Positions 11,338 through 22,800 of a stretch of 64,000 nucleotides of DNA are shown here, piece by piece. A model generated the notes under the pieces. It saw only the letters and a program-made list of their open reading frames with translations, did no database searches and was not told the origin of the DNA. Each line of letters starts with the position of its first letter. Positions within the stretch are counted from its first letter, which is position 1. The stretch comes from Dipteris shenzhenensis (lineage: Eukaryota; Polypodiophyta; Polypodiopsida; Gleicheniales), in assembly GCA_047967505.1 (NCBI GenBank), contig CM106541.1. One strand, written 5' to 3'. A program made the translations under genes and the position numbers.

Positions 11338-11385
<48 letters not shown>
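11107..11385 (+). mobile_element. LINE 3' end fragment with (TC)n tail
   Basis: Plus-strand sequence encodes a short degraded C-terminal tail of LINE ORF2 and then the family 3' end: 'gtaccttgtcccatagg', a small stem-loop (11305-11319), 'gacgttaatata' and a (CT)n tract (11342-11382). The same 3' end recurs at about 16.8, 18.2, 19.2, 25.0 and 45.4 kb. The fragment is 5'-truncated, as is usual for LINEs, and cuts into the gypsy LTR at 11106. Confidence 0.75.
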
Positions 11386-11469
11386 ATTTGTATGAGATCA
11401 TCTTTTTTCGTGTTGGGTGTTGGAAGCAATGGAAGCTAAAAAATAGAAGCACAATGGAGAAAAACGAGA

Positions 11470-12480
11470 AACACATGAAGTACCAAGCATAAAACAGTTG
11501 CCACTATGTAACACACGAGTGTCAGAACAACCAACCCAATCACTATCAGTGAATCCATGCATGACAAGTGAAGTATCAGCCCCATAAAGAAGGCCTAAAT
11601 ACTGAGTGACTTTAAGATATCTGAAAACACGCTTCACAGCATGCCAATGGTCCATAGATGGGCTGTGCATATATCTGCTCAATTGTGAGACAGCATACTG
11701 TAGATCAGGTCTCGTATGGCATAGGTAAATCAAACAACCAACTGCCTACTGATAGAGAGTGACATCACATGTACTACTACCATCCTCAGAAGAGAAGTGA
11801 AAATCGGTCTCTAATGGTGTGGATACTGGCTTGCAATCCTCAAACTGAAAACGCTGCAAAAGCTGTCCAATGTACTTGGATTGTGACATCAAAATGCCCC
11901 CCTCACTGCTCGCAAATAGAATGCCTAGATAGTAGTGCAGAAGACCAAGATCAGATGCAAATCAATTTTAAAATCTGCAATTTGCTGAGCATGTGTCCCA
12001 ATTACAAGCATGTCATCCACATAAAGGACTAAAATCAGCAAATCAATTTTAAAATCTGCAATTTGCTGAGCATGTGTCCCAGTTACAAGCATGTCATCCA
12101 CAAAGGACTAAAATCAGCAAATATGTCCCCCACTTGCGGATGTAAAGGGTAGCCTCTGTAGGGTTGTTCTGAAAGCCAAGTGTGAGCAAATGAGAATGAA
12201 TTCTCAAATACCAAGCCGGAGGTACCTGCTTCAATCCATAGAGAGCTTTAACCTCAAAGCCATGAGGTTGGGAAACATAGACCTCTTCTTGCAAATGCCC
12301 ATGAAGGAAAGCTGTCTTAAGCTGATGTATCTACCAATGAAAGTGGGAACCAAAGGCAATAACAATGTGAATGGTAGTGATCCTGGACGTGGGAGCAAAA
12401 GTCTCCTCAAAGTCAATGCCATGCTGCTGAGCATAGCCCTTAGCAACAAGACAGACTTTGTAATGGTTCACTGAACCAAC
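11470..12480 (-). pseudogene. copia F reverse transcriptase C-terminus and RNase H (broken)
   Basis: The minus strand encodes RT pieces around 12094-12294 (QPHGFEVKALYGLKQVPPAW, lacking a few residues) and a segment with 'HTRPDLQYAVSQLSRYMHSP' and 'GFTDSDWVGCSDTR' at 11733-11480. The latter is the copia RT-RNase H connection and the first RNase H Asp region. The RNase H frame then runs into the LTR remnant. An 81-bp tandem duplication (about 11957-12118) covers the region of the YVDD-type catalytic motif. Confidence 0.8.
11957..12118. repeat. 81-bp tandem duplication inside copia F RT
   Basis: The stretch 'atcaattttaaaatctgcaa' to 'aaggactaaaatcagca' occurs twice with a period of about 81 bp and only a few differences, including a 2-nt deletion in copy two. 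It duplicates the part of the reverse transcriptase around the catalytic YVDD motif. Confidence 0.85.
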
Positions 12481-13290
12481 AGCTTTCCGTTTCATCTTGT
12501 AAACCCACTTCTTACCATAAGGCAAATTACATAACTCCCAAGTGTCATTCTGATGGATAGAATCCAATTCAGCTTGCATAGCCTTCATCCAACAATCATT
12601 CTGAAAGGCATCTTGATGACATAAGGGCTCTTCATTGCATGCTGTAGCAACCAAACCATAAGCAACAAAACTAGCATGCTCTTTCCGGACAGCTGATCTC
12701 ATACGGGCTGGCAGAGGAGTGTCTTGTTTGCTGTCTTTAAAACGGGGTACCTTTTTAGGCTCCTGAATTTCTGCTCTTTCCTGGTCAAGAGCCCTGTGCA
12801 AATGATCCTGATCAATGATAGGCATATCAGGCTCAATTTCTGCATGCGCATGTGGCTGTAAATGACCAACAGATGGAGGAGGGACAACCTCAAATGGAAC
12901 ATCATCCCGAGCATAGGATGGAAACAAAGGCATCAAGCTGTCAAATATGTCTGGGGCATCGACAACGGGCTGTTTTTGACAGTCCAGCAAAGGCATAGTG
13001 GAAGATTCATCAAACACAACATCCCAACTAACAAAACACTTGCCCGTGCGGGGCTGATATAACTTATAGCCCCTGCTCTCTGAACTATACCCAAGAAAAA
13101 TGCATTTAACAGGTTTATCATCCAACCTAGTGCGTCTCTGTGAAGGCACATGAGCATAAGCTAAGCATCCAAAAGTCCTCATGTGGGAAATGTGAGGCTT
13201 ACGACCCGTCCAAGCCTCATAAGGTGTGATACTCTACAATGCCTTTGTAGGACATCTATTCAAGATGTAATCTGCACACATGACCGCATC
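12331..13290 (-). pseudogene. copia F integrase C-terminus and start of reverse transcriptase
   Basis: One long minus-strand frame (13182-12331) reads from 'MRTFGCLAYAHVPSQRRTRL', 'CIFLGYSS' and 'GYKLYQP' (the conserved copia integrase C-terminal block), through an acidic linker, into 'NDCWMKAMQAELDSIHQNDTW', 'KKWVYKMK' and 'YKVCLVAKGYAQQHGIDFEE' (RT N-terminal block). Upstream, 13290-13183 continues the integrase ('ITPYEAWTGRKPH'-like) before an abrupt break at about 13282. Confidence 0.85.
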
Positions 13291-13494
13291 CAACCACTTT
13301 TTCCCTTTTTCTTCCGGACCAGCTCTTGTTTATGCTTTTATTGGTTCCCTTCTGAAATTTGCGCAGCTCTCTTGGTTTACTTTTGGTTTTATGAGTATAT
13401 GTTAGAAGCAGCTCGCAACTTAGCTCTATATACCCCCAACTCCCCCTACTTCCTCAATCCCAAGAATGATCGCAAAGGGGTCAAACTCTGAGGG

Positions 13495-14634
13495 ATAGGC
13501 CAAGTCAGTCATGGAAAATTTATGTACATGAGCGTGTGAGGGACACATGCACAACAAGTAGAAAATCCCAATAGGAGAGTGTGCAGCCCACTCTCATTCT
13601 CAACCAAGGCAATAAAGTGCTTGAAGCATGAAGAAACATCAGACTTGGATTTCAATGCGAAAATCAAGTGTACCTGGTGAAATCGTCAATAAGAGTAACA
13701 AAATAGTAGAACCCCCCAAGAGCTGCAACCCTCATGGGTCCACAAACATCACTATGGACCAGATAAAGCTTACATGAAGCATCAACTCTCCCATCCTTGG
13801 GAAACGCAGCACGATGCATCTTACCAAGTAAGCATGGTTCACAAACACGTCTGATAGGCATATGCATTTTGGGAAGATCCACAGCCATATCTTCCTTATA
13901 TAACTTCACCAGGGCTCCAAAATTGAGGTGTCCAAACCTCTCATGCCACAAATGAGTATCTACCATGGCATATGCATTTTGGGAAGATCCACAACCATAT
14001 CTTCCTTACATAACTTCACCAAGGCTCCAAAATTGAGATGTCCAAACCTCTCATGCCACAAATGAGTATCTGCCATGGTAAAATCAATAGCATCGGCAAG
14101 TGCATCGGCAAGTGCATCATCATCTGAACATCTGTCATAAGCATCAAGTCTATAAAGACTGCTAGACAATGTGCCAGTCAAAACCAGGGTAGAGACATGT
14201 GTAACATCATACACTGCACACCTCACACCATCAAAAATAACTTGAAAGCCACATGTAGCAATGGCTGAAATAGAAATGAGGTTCTTACGAACGCCTGGAA
14301 CATAAAGCACATGCTCTAGAATGACAATATCACCAGAGACAGAAGTAAGAGCAACTTGCCCAATACCTTTCACGGTATATGATGCATTAATGGCACATGT
14401 GACACTGCCCCCCTTAGATGTGAGATCCAATGAGTTGAATAACTTCCTGCAGAAAGTGATGTGCTTGCTAGCACCACTATCAAAGAACCAGGCATCACAA
14501 ACATCTGAAACTGCCATACAATCATCATAAACATCAAGATTATAAAGACATGAAAGCCCAATGATGGTCTTGTGCGAAATTAGCGGACTCATGTCGATCT
14601 TCTGCACTAGAAGAACTAGATACTGCAAGACCAA
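13495..14634 (-). pseudogene. copia F protease, GAG-pre-integrase and integrase core (broken)
   Basis: The minus strand carries the aspartic protease motif FFDSGASKHITF (about 14505-14470), then the pre-integrase HHCC zinc region (LWHERFGHLNFGALVKL, CEPCLLGK) and the integrase start 'LVHSDVCGPM' with its catalytic Asp. A 110-bp tandem duplication (13859-14078) repeats the HHCC region; since 110 is not a multiple of three it breaks the frame. The rest of the catalytic core is lost before about 13495. Confidence 0.85.
13859..14078. repeat. 110-bp tandem duplication in copia F integrase
   Basis: The copies start at 13859 and 13969 ('gcatatgcattttgggaaga') and differ at only a handful of bases, so this event is younger than most of the decay of the element. 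It causes a frameshift. Confidence 0.9.
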
Positions 14635-14639
14635 ACTCT

Positions 14640-15555
14640 TTCTTTTTCTTTTCAGATACTATGCGCTTCCTGCATTCAGAAATATCATGCCCAGGTTTCC
14701 TGTAATAGTTACATCTCTTCTTCTTTTTGTTATCCCCTGAAGAAGAGGCACCATGTGAATGATCAGCTGAAACCTTGCCTTTACCATTGTGTTTATGATG
14801 GGCAGCAAATGCTTGATCGCTAGCCATAGTAGCATTGCGCGATTCACACGACTTTGCTCCTCTTGAAGAAGAAGAGCAACAAGCTGGTCAAATGAGAAAT
14901 GATTGGCATCACCCCCTACAACCAACCGCAATGTAGTAGCAAAGCCTTGATATGAATCAGGCAACCCATCAAGGGTATTAGAAACCAGCTAAGAATCAGG
15001 CATAATCTCATCAATGTTGGCCAACTGCTCTTTCAAATCCTTCACATTAGTGAGATAGGCATCCGTGTTACCACCCTCATCAAGCTTTAAATCTCTCAAC
15101 TGCCTACGGAGATAGGCAACCCTCGCCTCATTTCGCACTTGATACAAAGGTGCAAGCTGATCCCATGCTTGCTTAGCTGTCTTGCAAGACCGAATACGAG
15201 GGATAATAACTCGTTTCACTAAAAGAGCAATCAAGGCATGTGCTTTGGCATCACGACCATCCCACTGAATTTGCTCCTGTGAAGAAGGCAAAGCACCTGG
15301 AGCAGGAGGTGCAGGAGTCCTGGCTGTAGCAGTAGAACCATCTCCTGAAGACCCACCACCTGCACAAGCAGAGGCTGCAGGTGTAGCACCGGCAACGGTG
15401 CATGAAGGCTTGGCCTCAGAACCTGAAACAATATGCCATAAATTCTTGGCAACCAAAACATGTCCCATCATGTATGACCACATGGGGTAATTGGTGCCAT
15501 CAAGCTTGTCATCGGCCCCAATCAGCCCAAACAAATCATCTTTGCCATCAGACAT
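14640..15555 (-). pseudogene. copia F gag (broken)
   Basis: The likely start is the ATG near 15555 (MSDGKDDLFGLIGADDKLDG), followed by 'TNYPMWSYMMGHVLVAKNLW', the copia gag N-terminal pattern (LxGxNYxxWxxxMxxxLxxxxLW). The UBN2-like middle continues past a stop at about 14989. The zinc knuckle CNYYRKPGHDISEC (about 14735-14695) has its second Cys changed to Tyr. Gag forms the particle and binds element RNA; this copy could not do so. Confidence 0.85.
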
Positions 15556-16094
15556 GGTGCTGAAATACAAGGCAAATGTACCAACTGGCAAAGCAAATGA
15601 GAGAAAGGCAACCTCTCAGAATCAAGTGCCAAAAACCTGCCCAAGCTTCAAAGCTTATGTCTGCAAAAGACTCTGATGTCCCAAGGTGTACCTATTGCAA
15701 GAAAAATCCCCAAAGCCAACACGAGGCCTTCCAAGGCAACACGAGGCCTTTCCAAAATGCAAACGAAGCATAAATTGGAAAAGTCAATGCAACAACGGCT
15801 TACCAAGAATGTGGCCCAAAAGGACAGCAAGAAAAGGCTCTGAATGCGAGCAAAGGAGGATTGGAAATGAGAATTACAGTAAAAGAAGTGCTCCCACGAG
15901 AAAGAAAGCACGTAGAAATGGAGAGAAAGAGATCCAATGGAGAGAAGCTCGCAGCCTGAGGCAAAGGGATGCCAAATGAGGAGGGAAGGGCTCAAAGAGA
16001 CGTCTCCAGATCAATTCAGCAGCTCCAAATGGCTCCAAACACTCGCACGCAGCTCGAGGCAGCTCCGAAATGCTGAGAAACCTGAAAATGATTG

Positions 16095-16345
16095 ACATGC
16101 ACCCCGAGGCAGCTCCCGTACGAATTTCTGACAGGCATATGGATTCCACACCTGTGAATTTTTTGACAGTCTATACAGTGTACGAATTTTCGTACGGATT
16201 CTAATAGATGTACGGATTTCCATACGGATTCTGACAGGTGTACGGATTTCAGTATGGATTTTGTCAAATGTACAAATTTCTGTACGGATTTTTTCTAACA
16301 GGTACGAAATTCCGAACAGAAGTTATAAATGCTCGCGTGCGGTCG
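16095..16345. repeat. GTAC-rich repeat array in copia F leader
   Basis: Between the 5' LTR and gag lie about seven imperfect units of roughly 25-35 bp with cores such as 'tgtacggatttc' and 'gtacggattctgacagg', giving eight GTAC tetranucleotides in about 250 bp. The array is untranslated leader of the element. A similar GTAC concentration occurs in the leader of E1. Confidence 0.75.
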
Positions 16346-16500
16346 TTTTTTGCTGCAACAGGCTGGAAAATGCACCGAAAAGAAAGGCCTCAAACACTCG
16401 TGGGAGTATGAAAACCAGCAAGACCAGCAGGAATGAGAGCTCCAGAGGCTGCCAAACAGCTTGGGAAAGTTGTCAATGGCTGAGGGAATGGATTCCCAAC

Positions 16501-16780
16501 CTGCTCTGATACCACTATTGGGTGTTGGAAGCAATGGAAGCACAATGGAGAAAAACGAGATGCTGTAATAGATTGCTGCAAAACTGAAGTGTGGAGGCTC
16601 AAGGGAGAGCCAACGTAACAAAACCCTAAGGCTAACTACCCTAACTGGACTAAGTGTCCTAACTGACCTAGATGGTACATAAACTAACTGTACCAATAGT
16701 CCTAACTGACTAGAACTAGGCCTACAAGGCTCATACCAAGGTATAAGTGGCATCTAAAGATAGCCCATGAGATAGCCTAC
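16501..16780 (-). repeat. 5' LTR and tRNA-Met primer site of copia F
   Basis: The primer-binding site is at 16514-16501 (reads TGGTATCAGAGCAG on the minus strand). The LTR runs from about 16516 to about 16780. Its left 50 bp match 11410-11470. The right end is inferred from the CTACA terminus and the start of LINE 3' sequence at 16781. Confidence 0.65.
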
Positions 16781-16901
16781 ATTTGGTGTACTTTTGTACT
16801 TCTTGGATTCGCACTTTGTCTCATAGGCCCGCGAGGCCTCTTGCAGACATTAATATATCTTTCTTTCTTTCTTTTCTCTCTCTCCGCTGTCACCCGATCA
16901 C
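16781..16901 (+). mobile_element. LINE 3' end fragment
   Basis: It contains 'gtacttttgtacttcttgga', then 'ctcatagg', a perfect 5-bp stem-loop (16825-16839, AGGCC/GGCCT), 'gacattaatata' and a (CTTT)n/(CT)n tail. This is the 3' end of the same LINE family as at 11.3 and 45.4 kb. Confidence 0.75.
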
Positions 16902-18226
16902 CAACACTATTTGGTCTTTTTATCGATGAATTGGAAGCATGGATGAGAATACATAGCAAAGAAGGTGTGCAAATTGCAGGATACGCTTAGTTAATGCTTA
17001 TATATGCAAATGACGTGGTATTCTTCGCAAAGAACAAGGAGAGCCTACAAGCACATCTGGATGCACTGAGAGAGTTTTGCAAACACTCAGAAATGCACAT
17101 TAATATAGACAAGTCAAAGGTGATGGTCATCGGGACACGTAACAAACAGGTGGATGTCACATTTGGAGGGGAGCCCCTGGAAATAGTCAACCGATATAAA
17201 TATTTAAGGCTGGATTTCACCAACAACTACAAACGGAATGCATAAGTGGAAAGGAGGATTTTGGGAGGTTTAAAAGCTCTATATAGCTTCCAAAATAAAT
17301 GCAAGAAGGTGCATCTGTGGAATTGGGAAATGAGAAAGTCTCTTTACGGATGCCATGCTTGGGCACCTGGGCTATCTAAGATTCACTAGGAAAGAATAGA
17401 AACTTTGCATAAACGTTTCCTAATAGGGGAGTTAGGGGTTAAGGCACAGACACCCTACCCATCATGCTGGCTGAGACAGGTATGATACCTCTAGAAGGGG
17501 AGGCATTGTGTCAATTCATGGCATACCTCAACAAAATTGAGAAGATGAATGACAACAGGATACCACACAAAGTGATGGAAGCTACACAACTCACGGGTTG
17601 GCACAGAGAGTGGAATCATGGGGTATAACTAACGCTGATATACCAGAAGACGCATGTGAAATAAAAGAGATAGTGACGTAGAAAATGGTACAAAAACTAT
17701 GGCAAAACCCAGGACAAAAATGCACTTTTATAAACAAGAAGTTAACTCAATGGACAGCTATGGAATGCAGATATACCTTGGGGAAGACATATCAACATTT
17801 AAAAGACATCTGATCTGCAAAATCAGAACTAGTTCACATGATCTCGAGGTAGAGAGGGGTGGATGGGCAAGACCCAGGATCCCCAGAGAGGAAAGAATCT
17901 GCAAAGTAGAAAATGAGCAGCATGTACTCCTCAGATGTAGAGCATACGCACACATCAGAGAAGGCTATGGGGAAAGCAGAGACCTAAATAATGTGCTGGA
18001 AGCAGCCAGCCAAAAAGCTAGGAAGCTACTTAAAGAGATTTTAAAACATCGCAACAAGGTACTCGGTCTAGCTCACAAGCTAGCCCAACAAGTACTCACT
18101 ACATGACAAAACTGTAATATTTTTCTCCACTGGATGTGAGGGATCACTATTAGTTAATAGTGATCGCCAATCCCATAGATCCTGAAGGGTCTCAGAAGGA
18201 CTTTAATACAATCATATCATATCATA

Positions 18227-18262
<36 letters not shown>
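16902..18262 (+). mobile_element. 5'-truncated LINE: RT C-half to 3' end
   Basis: The plus strand encodes the latter part of a non-LTR reverse transcriptase: 'LFGLFIDELEAW', then 'LIYANDVVFFAKN', where the catalytic YADD has become YAND, then 'INIDKSKVMVIGT' and 'YKYLRLDFT'. It is broken by stops from about 17246 to 17640. The terminal part (17699-18106) has a decayed zinc-knuckle ('RICKVENEQHVLLRCRAYAHIRE') before a stop. The 3' UTR holds two hairpins (18142-18165, 18177-18192) and ends in (CT)n at 18262. The copy is dead. Confidence 0.85.
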
Positions 18263-18266
<4 letters not shown>

Positions 18267-19194
18267 GGGCTGAAGCAAAGGGCGCGCTAGGGTTCTTACT
18301 GAGTGCTATGCTAAGCTCAAGATCTCAAGAGCTCAAACTCAAAACTGAGATCAAAATCCAAACCTCGGCACCGTGGTGGCTTTCGGGTGGGCTGCAAAGA
18401 TGTCCTGGATCTGCGTTCGCTGAGATGTCTCTTGTTGTGGTCGAGGATGCGGTCTCCTCGCCATCTGTGTCTGATGGGCTATGTCAAGAGTGACGCCTTG
18501 TCTCTAGCAGTCTCCTTTGAGGAGAGCTGAGATAGACAAGACTTTGATCATACGTGCTCTAGCCACTCTCTATGTCATGTGTGGTCTCCACGTCTTTGGC
18601 TCGGCAACATTGCGTCGTCTCTCCCTGCTGATCCATACTACCCTCATGTTAGCTAGGTTCTCCTCCACCCCACTGTGTCTTGGAGCTGACTCAAATGCAT
18701 AGAGGTCCGCGACATGTCGCTATGCTCGGTCTACTCAGCCTCCTGCCACGCAGTCACCTCCTGCTGTTGTCTGATCTATCACAATAGTGTCTCTGTGCCG
18801 CCACATCTGAATTAGATAGAGCCCAATGCAGACCTGGTGACGGAAGTGTTTCAAACCGTGAGAATGGGCCAAATCTGTGCCTCTCCTGGAAGAGGCAGTG
18901 GTATCGTCATAGTAGGCTGGACAGGCACACAAGAATTGCTCCTCAGTCTTGACCTCTTATCCATTGCTCTCTAAGTGTACCTGCAACTCTCCTTGCCTCA
19001 GTCCTCAACTGATGGGACAAGACTCGCATATGTCCAATGGCAATCCTTAGTGCATGTGAGACTCCTCTGTCCTCTAGGTACTAGGGTTTGATGATGAGTC
19101 CATCCTTTGAAACAAGAAGTGGTCATGATAGAACTGAATCTTAGTGAGGAAATCTTGCCCCCCCCTTCCCAAAAGAAAAAAAAATTCCAAGATG
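18263..19194. other. unidentified stretch within intron 2
   Basis: No intact gene was found. It is fairly GC-rich compared with its surroundings. The reverse complement of 18375-18497 matches 5488-5604 at roughly three quarters identity and encodes a Gln/Arg-rich peptide in one frame, so at least part of this block is a dispersed repeat, perhaps the coding end of an unknown transposon on the minus strand. I cannot name it. Confidence 0.5.
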
Positions 19195-19262
19195 TATGGA
19201 GCTGGAGGAGATCTAACGAGACTTCATGTACTTTGTTCCATAGGCCTATGAGGCCCCCCGAG
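19195..19262 (+). mobile_element. LINE 3' end remnant, cut at the stem-loop
   Basis: 'acttcatgtactttgttcca', then a stem-loop (19242-19256) and 'ccccgagga' match the family 3' end and then stop without the terminal 'attaata' and pyrimidine tail. The reverse-transcriptase sequence of the next LINE follows directly. Confidence 0.65.
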
Positions 19263-19869
19263 GACAAGCAGGCTTTTGCAAGGAGCACAGGACAGTCGAC
19301 CACCTTATTACCTTGAGAGTCCTCATGGATGAATGCAGACTGAGAGGACGCACTCTATTTTGTTGTTTTGTGGATTTCAAGAAAGCATTTGACACAGTTT
19401 CCAGAGGAGGATTATGGAAGAGAATGCAAGAAATGGGAGTCCCTTTGGCCTTAAGAGTAGGCATCTCTCGCATCTATGAAAAGGTATTATGCTGACTCAA
19501 ACAAACACAGGGTATGTCCGATGCGTTTGAGAGTAATATGGGAGTGAAGCAAGGTTGCCCTCTATTGCCTACCTTGTTTGGAATATGCATTGACCAACTG
19601 GAGGAACTCATCAATGAATCTGCAGCAGATGAAGGGTTGCAAGGACCACAGTTGGGGCTTTGGACAATGCTATTGTTGCTATACGCAGATGATGTCGTTC
19701 TTTTTGCATACGATCCAGAATCTATGCACAAACTTTTACAAGTGCTTAAGACTTTTTGTAGGGGAAGTGGGCTGCAAGTAATGTCAGGAAAACAAAGATG
19801 ATGGCAGTCTATACCAATCAGCTAGAACATCCCCCTGAGATCACCTTTGATGGACAGATTATTGAGTAT
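19263..19869 (+). pseudogene. LINE reverse transcriptase, part 1 (split by element A)
   Basis: The plus-strand frames encode 'QAGF' and 'TVDHLITLR'-like RT block 2 sequence, 'CFVDFKKAFDTV' (RT block A with its catalytic Asp), 'GVKQGCPLLPTLFGICIDQL' (block B) and 'LLYADDVVLFA' (block C, YADD intact). At least two stops or frameshifts separate these blocks. The coding sequence is interrupted at 19874 by LTR element A and resumes at 23839; the flanking pentamers GTTAG and GTCAG are the target-site duplication. Confidence 0.88.
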
Positions 19870-19874
19870 GTTAG

Positions 19875-22800
19875 TGTTAAAAATGACCCAACAGAGGGTA
19901 CACACAGAATGACCCAACAGAGGGTACACACAGCGGAAGACTTATAGTAATGCCCAGGAGCTCACACAGTGTGGTGTGGGTGTGGAATCACAAACTTCTT
20001 TACTTAATGTGCATACAATAGGTGTGCAGACTCATCAATAGACAATGAACCAGCCAGATAGAGAAACCACCAAAATATATATTTCCGTCCAAAACTATGG
20101 ACACAATACAAAAGAGATAGATCCAAAGTCCCACCAAAGGTGTGGTCCTCTGATCTTACCACAAGGTCCTTCTCCTATCTGCTGGCTATCTCTAGACTCG
20201 AGCCCGCGTGCTCCACCTCGAGCGTAAGTAGACTTTCTGTCCAAAGATCTCAGCACCTTGCTGTCCTAGTAGGCAGCCTAGGCTTCAGCCCCAAGTGAGC
20301 TCAGTCTGCAGTAACTCTGGCCCTGCTTTGCCTCCTGAATGTAGGCCCAAAGATCAGGCTTCTGCTGCTCCTATGTTTGCTGACTTGCTGGATGTGAAAT
20401 GAGGCCTGTGGCCTCTGCTTTTATAGGCCCCCAAGGGCCCCTTGAAGTAACCGACCAGCCAGCCCTAAATGGGCCGACTGGCTGGTCTGTTTGGGCCGAC
20501 CAGTCTGCCCCAAAACCAGCCCTTTAAGAGCTCCAAAACTAGGGCCCTTTGGCCCACACTTCTAGGACTTTTGGCCCTCCAATCTAGGCAAGGGCCCAGC
20601 CTATATAAGGCATGCCACTGCCCACTGTCAGCCCAATTTGCTGCTCCACCAGGCCTGCTGGTTCTGCCCTTTGCCAGGCTCTTTCCAGCCACATGTCCTG
20701 CACCGTACTGCCCCGTACATCCTGCTGAGTCATCCCGCCTGTCATGGGGATCTGTTGCAGGCCGTATGCCTGCCATGAAGCTCTGTCTTGCCAGGCCAGG
20801 GCTACATGCCCCCGCCATCTTTCCTGCACAAGGTTTTCTTTTCTTGTGAGGTGCTGCCCATGTGGCAGCCCCCTCTCTCTCTCCTCTCTGGGCATCTTCT
20901 GCCCTAGGTCTCCCTCCCCCACGCTCTCCTCATTTGGGGGCTTACAGATGGGGAGGTGACCTTTCCAACACCCCCTCTCACCGACACATCTCGGCCCAAT
21001 GCCAACACGTCGATGACGATGCTCCAGTAACTCCCTGGTCGTAGTCCTCTGGAACCTTTCGGTGTCGAAATCTTTTCCTGGCTTTTCATCCAATGGCTCT
21101 TGCTCCACCAAGTCCGGTTCCGCTTCCGCACACCATCCTGGTACACAGGTCCATCCTTGGTAGCACCTCTTGGCACCACCTCCTTCAGTCACGTTCCCGC
21201 CTCTGAACTCAAGCTATCTAGCCGTCACAATCTTCCAGTTGTCCCCCTCGGGCCTCATAATGAGTGAACAACCTGGAGTCTTCCAGGTACCCTGCTCTGA
21301 GGGTCTCTTTCAACCCGTCCTTCCTCTAGCAAGGTCTGTAAGCAATGAATATTTTCAGATAACCTGGACCATGAACTCTCGCTGAGTTCTCAAGCAGATA
21401 CTCTTCTAGCTTCAGTACTCTTTATCCATCACCTTCAAGCAATCTGCGTCTGAGATTTGAAGAAGCACCAATACTTCCCCTTCTGCCTTCGAAGAAGGCC
21501 AATTCCTTCCAATCTCCTATCACCTGAGACAAATTAAGAGCAAAGTCTCTCCACAGATGCTATAAAGGCTCAAATGGAAGATATCAAATACATACCAGAC
21601 TGTACTGCATGAATGTTTGCCCTGAAAGCAAACTCTCATTCAGGCACCCACCAAGTGCCTGTGTAATCCTGTCTGAACTCCACCATCCATCTGACCATGA
21701 GACCCTAGGGCCTTCCATGGAATCCACTCTCGTGTTAGTGTCGACAGCCATGCACCTGGAAGGTACCAAGCGCTCCATGCTGTCCTTCACCTTCACAAAA
21801 GCATCTGACTCCTCGTCGACCCACATCTCTATGTCAGACATCCTCGCTGTGATTTCTGGATCAACATATCTGACTTCGGTAACACTCGGTGATGTCACCA
21901 GGAACAACTCTTTGATTACCACATTTGCTTTAGCCTCTCCCTCTGAATCTGTGTCACACTTCTTTTTTATTTTCTGATCCGCCTTTTTCTTTCTGCAATC
22001 CTTTGCAAAATGTCCTGGTGTATCACAATAGAAGCACTTCTTCTGCTGCTTCCTCTTAGAAGTCCCCTCGTCGTCAGAGTCGTCTTTCTTGGACTTGCCA
22101 CCGTTAGGCTTGCCCTTTCTTTTGCCAGTGGAATCTGGGAGGTGTTTCCCGTCTCGTACAGATCCTTCAGGGTGGCCCACGCCTCTATTGACGTCTCGGC
22201 CAGCTAGATATGTGGAAGAACGGAGTCTGCCGTAGTCCCTATGATTAATGCCAGGGCATGGGCATCTCTGTCTTCCTAAGCTTTGAGCTCCTCTTTGTCT
22301 ACTGCCATGACTATCTCCCCTTTCCTGTCCACCATGTCCTCCCGCTTTGACTCCACTCCCGTGGTTAGCTTCCACAACTTCCAAGCCACTAAATGACTTC
22401 GGATCTTCACTTTCCAAATCGGGTAGTTGGTCTCGTTCAGTTTCCCAAACTCTCCAAAGTTAGGGATAGTAAATGAGAGAAAATTGGGGGAGGAGGAAGG
22501 GAAAGCAAGGGCTGAAGAGGTTGTAGAGGTCGACATCTATGCTGATTATACCACACAGCAAAGTCAACCAAACTCAATTTCCGTACACCAAAACTCTGAA
22601 CGCACCTGACTGAACCTGAGCCACCCTCCTCCTCGCAAGCGCACAATCCTCCAGTCGTGGAAGTCGATTCCCAGGAGCTTTTGAATCAGGGTTGTCCTTC
22701 AGCAAGGTCCCTGCCTTCAGGCTCCCACACTTGTGAGGCTCCTACTTGGGCTCTAATACCATGTTAGAAATGACCCAACAGAGGGTACACACAGCAAAAG

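Larger units (their letters stand above)
11410..16780 (-). mobile_element. degenerate Ty1/copia retrotransposon F, minus strand
   Basis: It has the copia order gag, protease, integrase, reverse transcriptase, RNase H on the minus strand. The 5' LTR is about 16516-16780 (plus-strand ends T[A/G]TTGGG..CTACA), next to a primer-binding site complementary to initiator tRNA-Met (TGGTATCAGAGCAG at 16514-16501). The 3' LTR is reduced to about 50 bp (11410-11470) joined directly to the RNase H sequence, so an internal deletion removed the RNase H end, polypurine tract and most of the LTR. Frames are broken by stops, an 81-bp and a 110-bp tandem duplication, and an unidentified insertion near 13.29-13.49 kb. 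I see no target-site duplication. Confidence 0.85.

Noticed and set aside
11342-11382. Regular dinucleotide arrays considered as CRISPR-like repeats
   Set aside because: They are plain (CT)n microsatellites at LINE 3' tails and this is eukaryotic DNA; there are no spacers.
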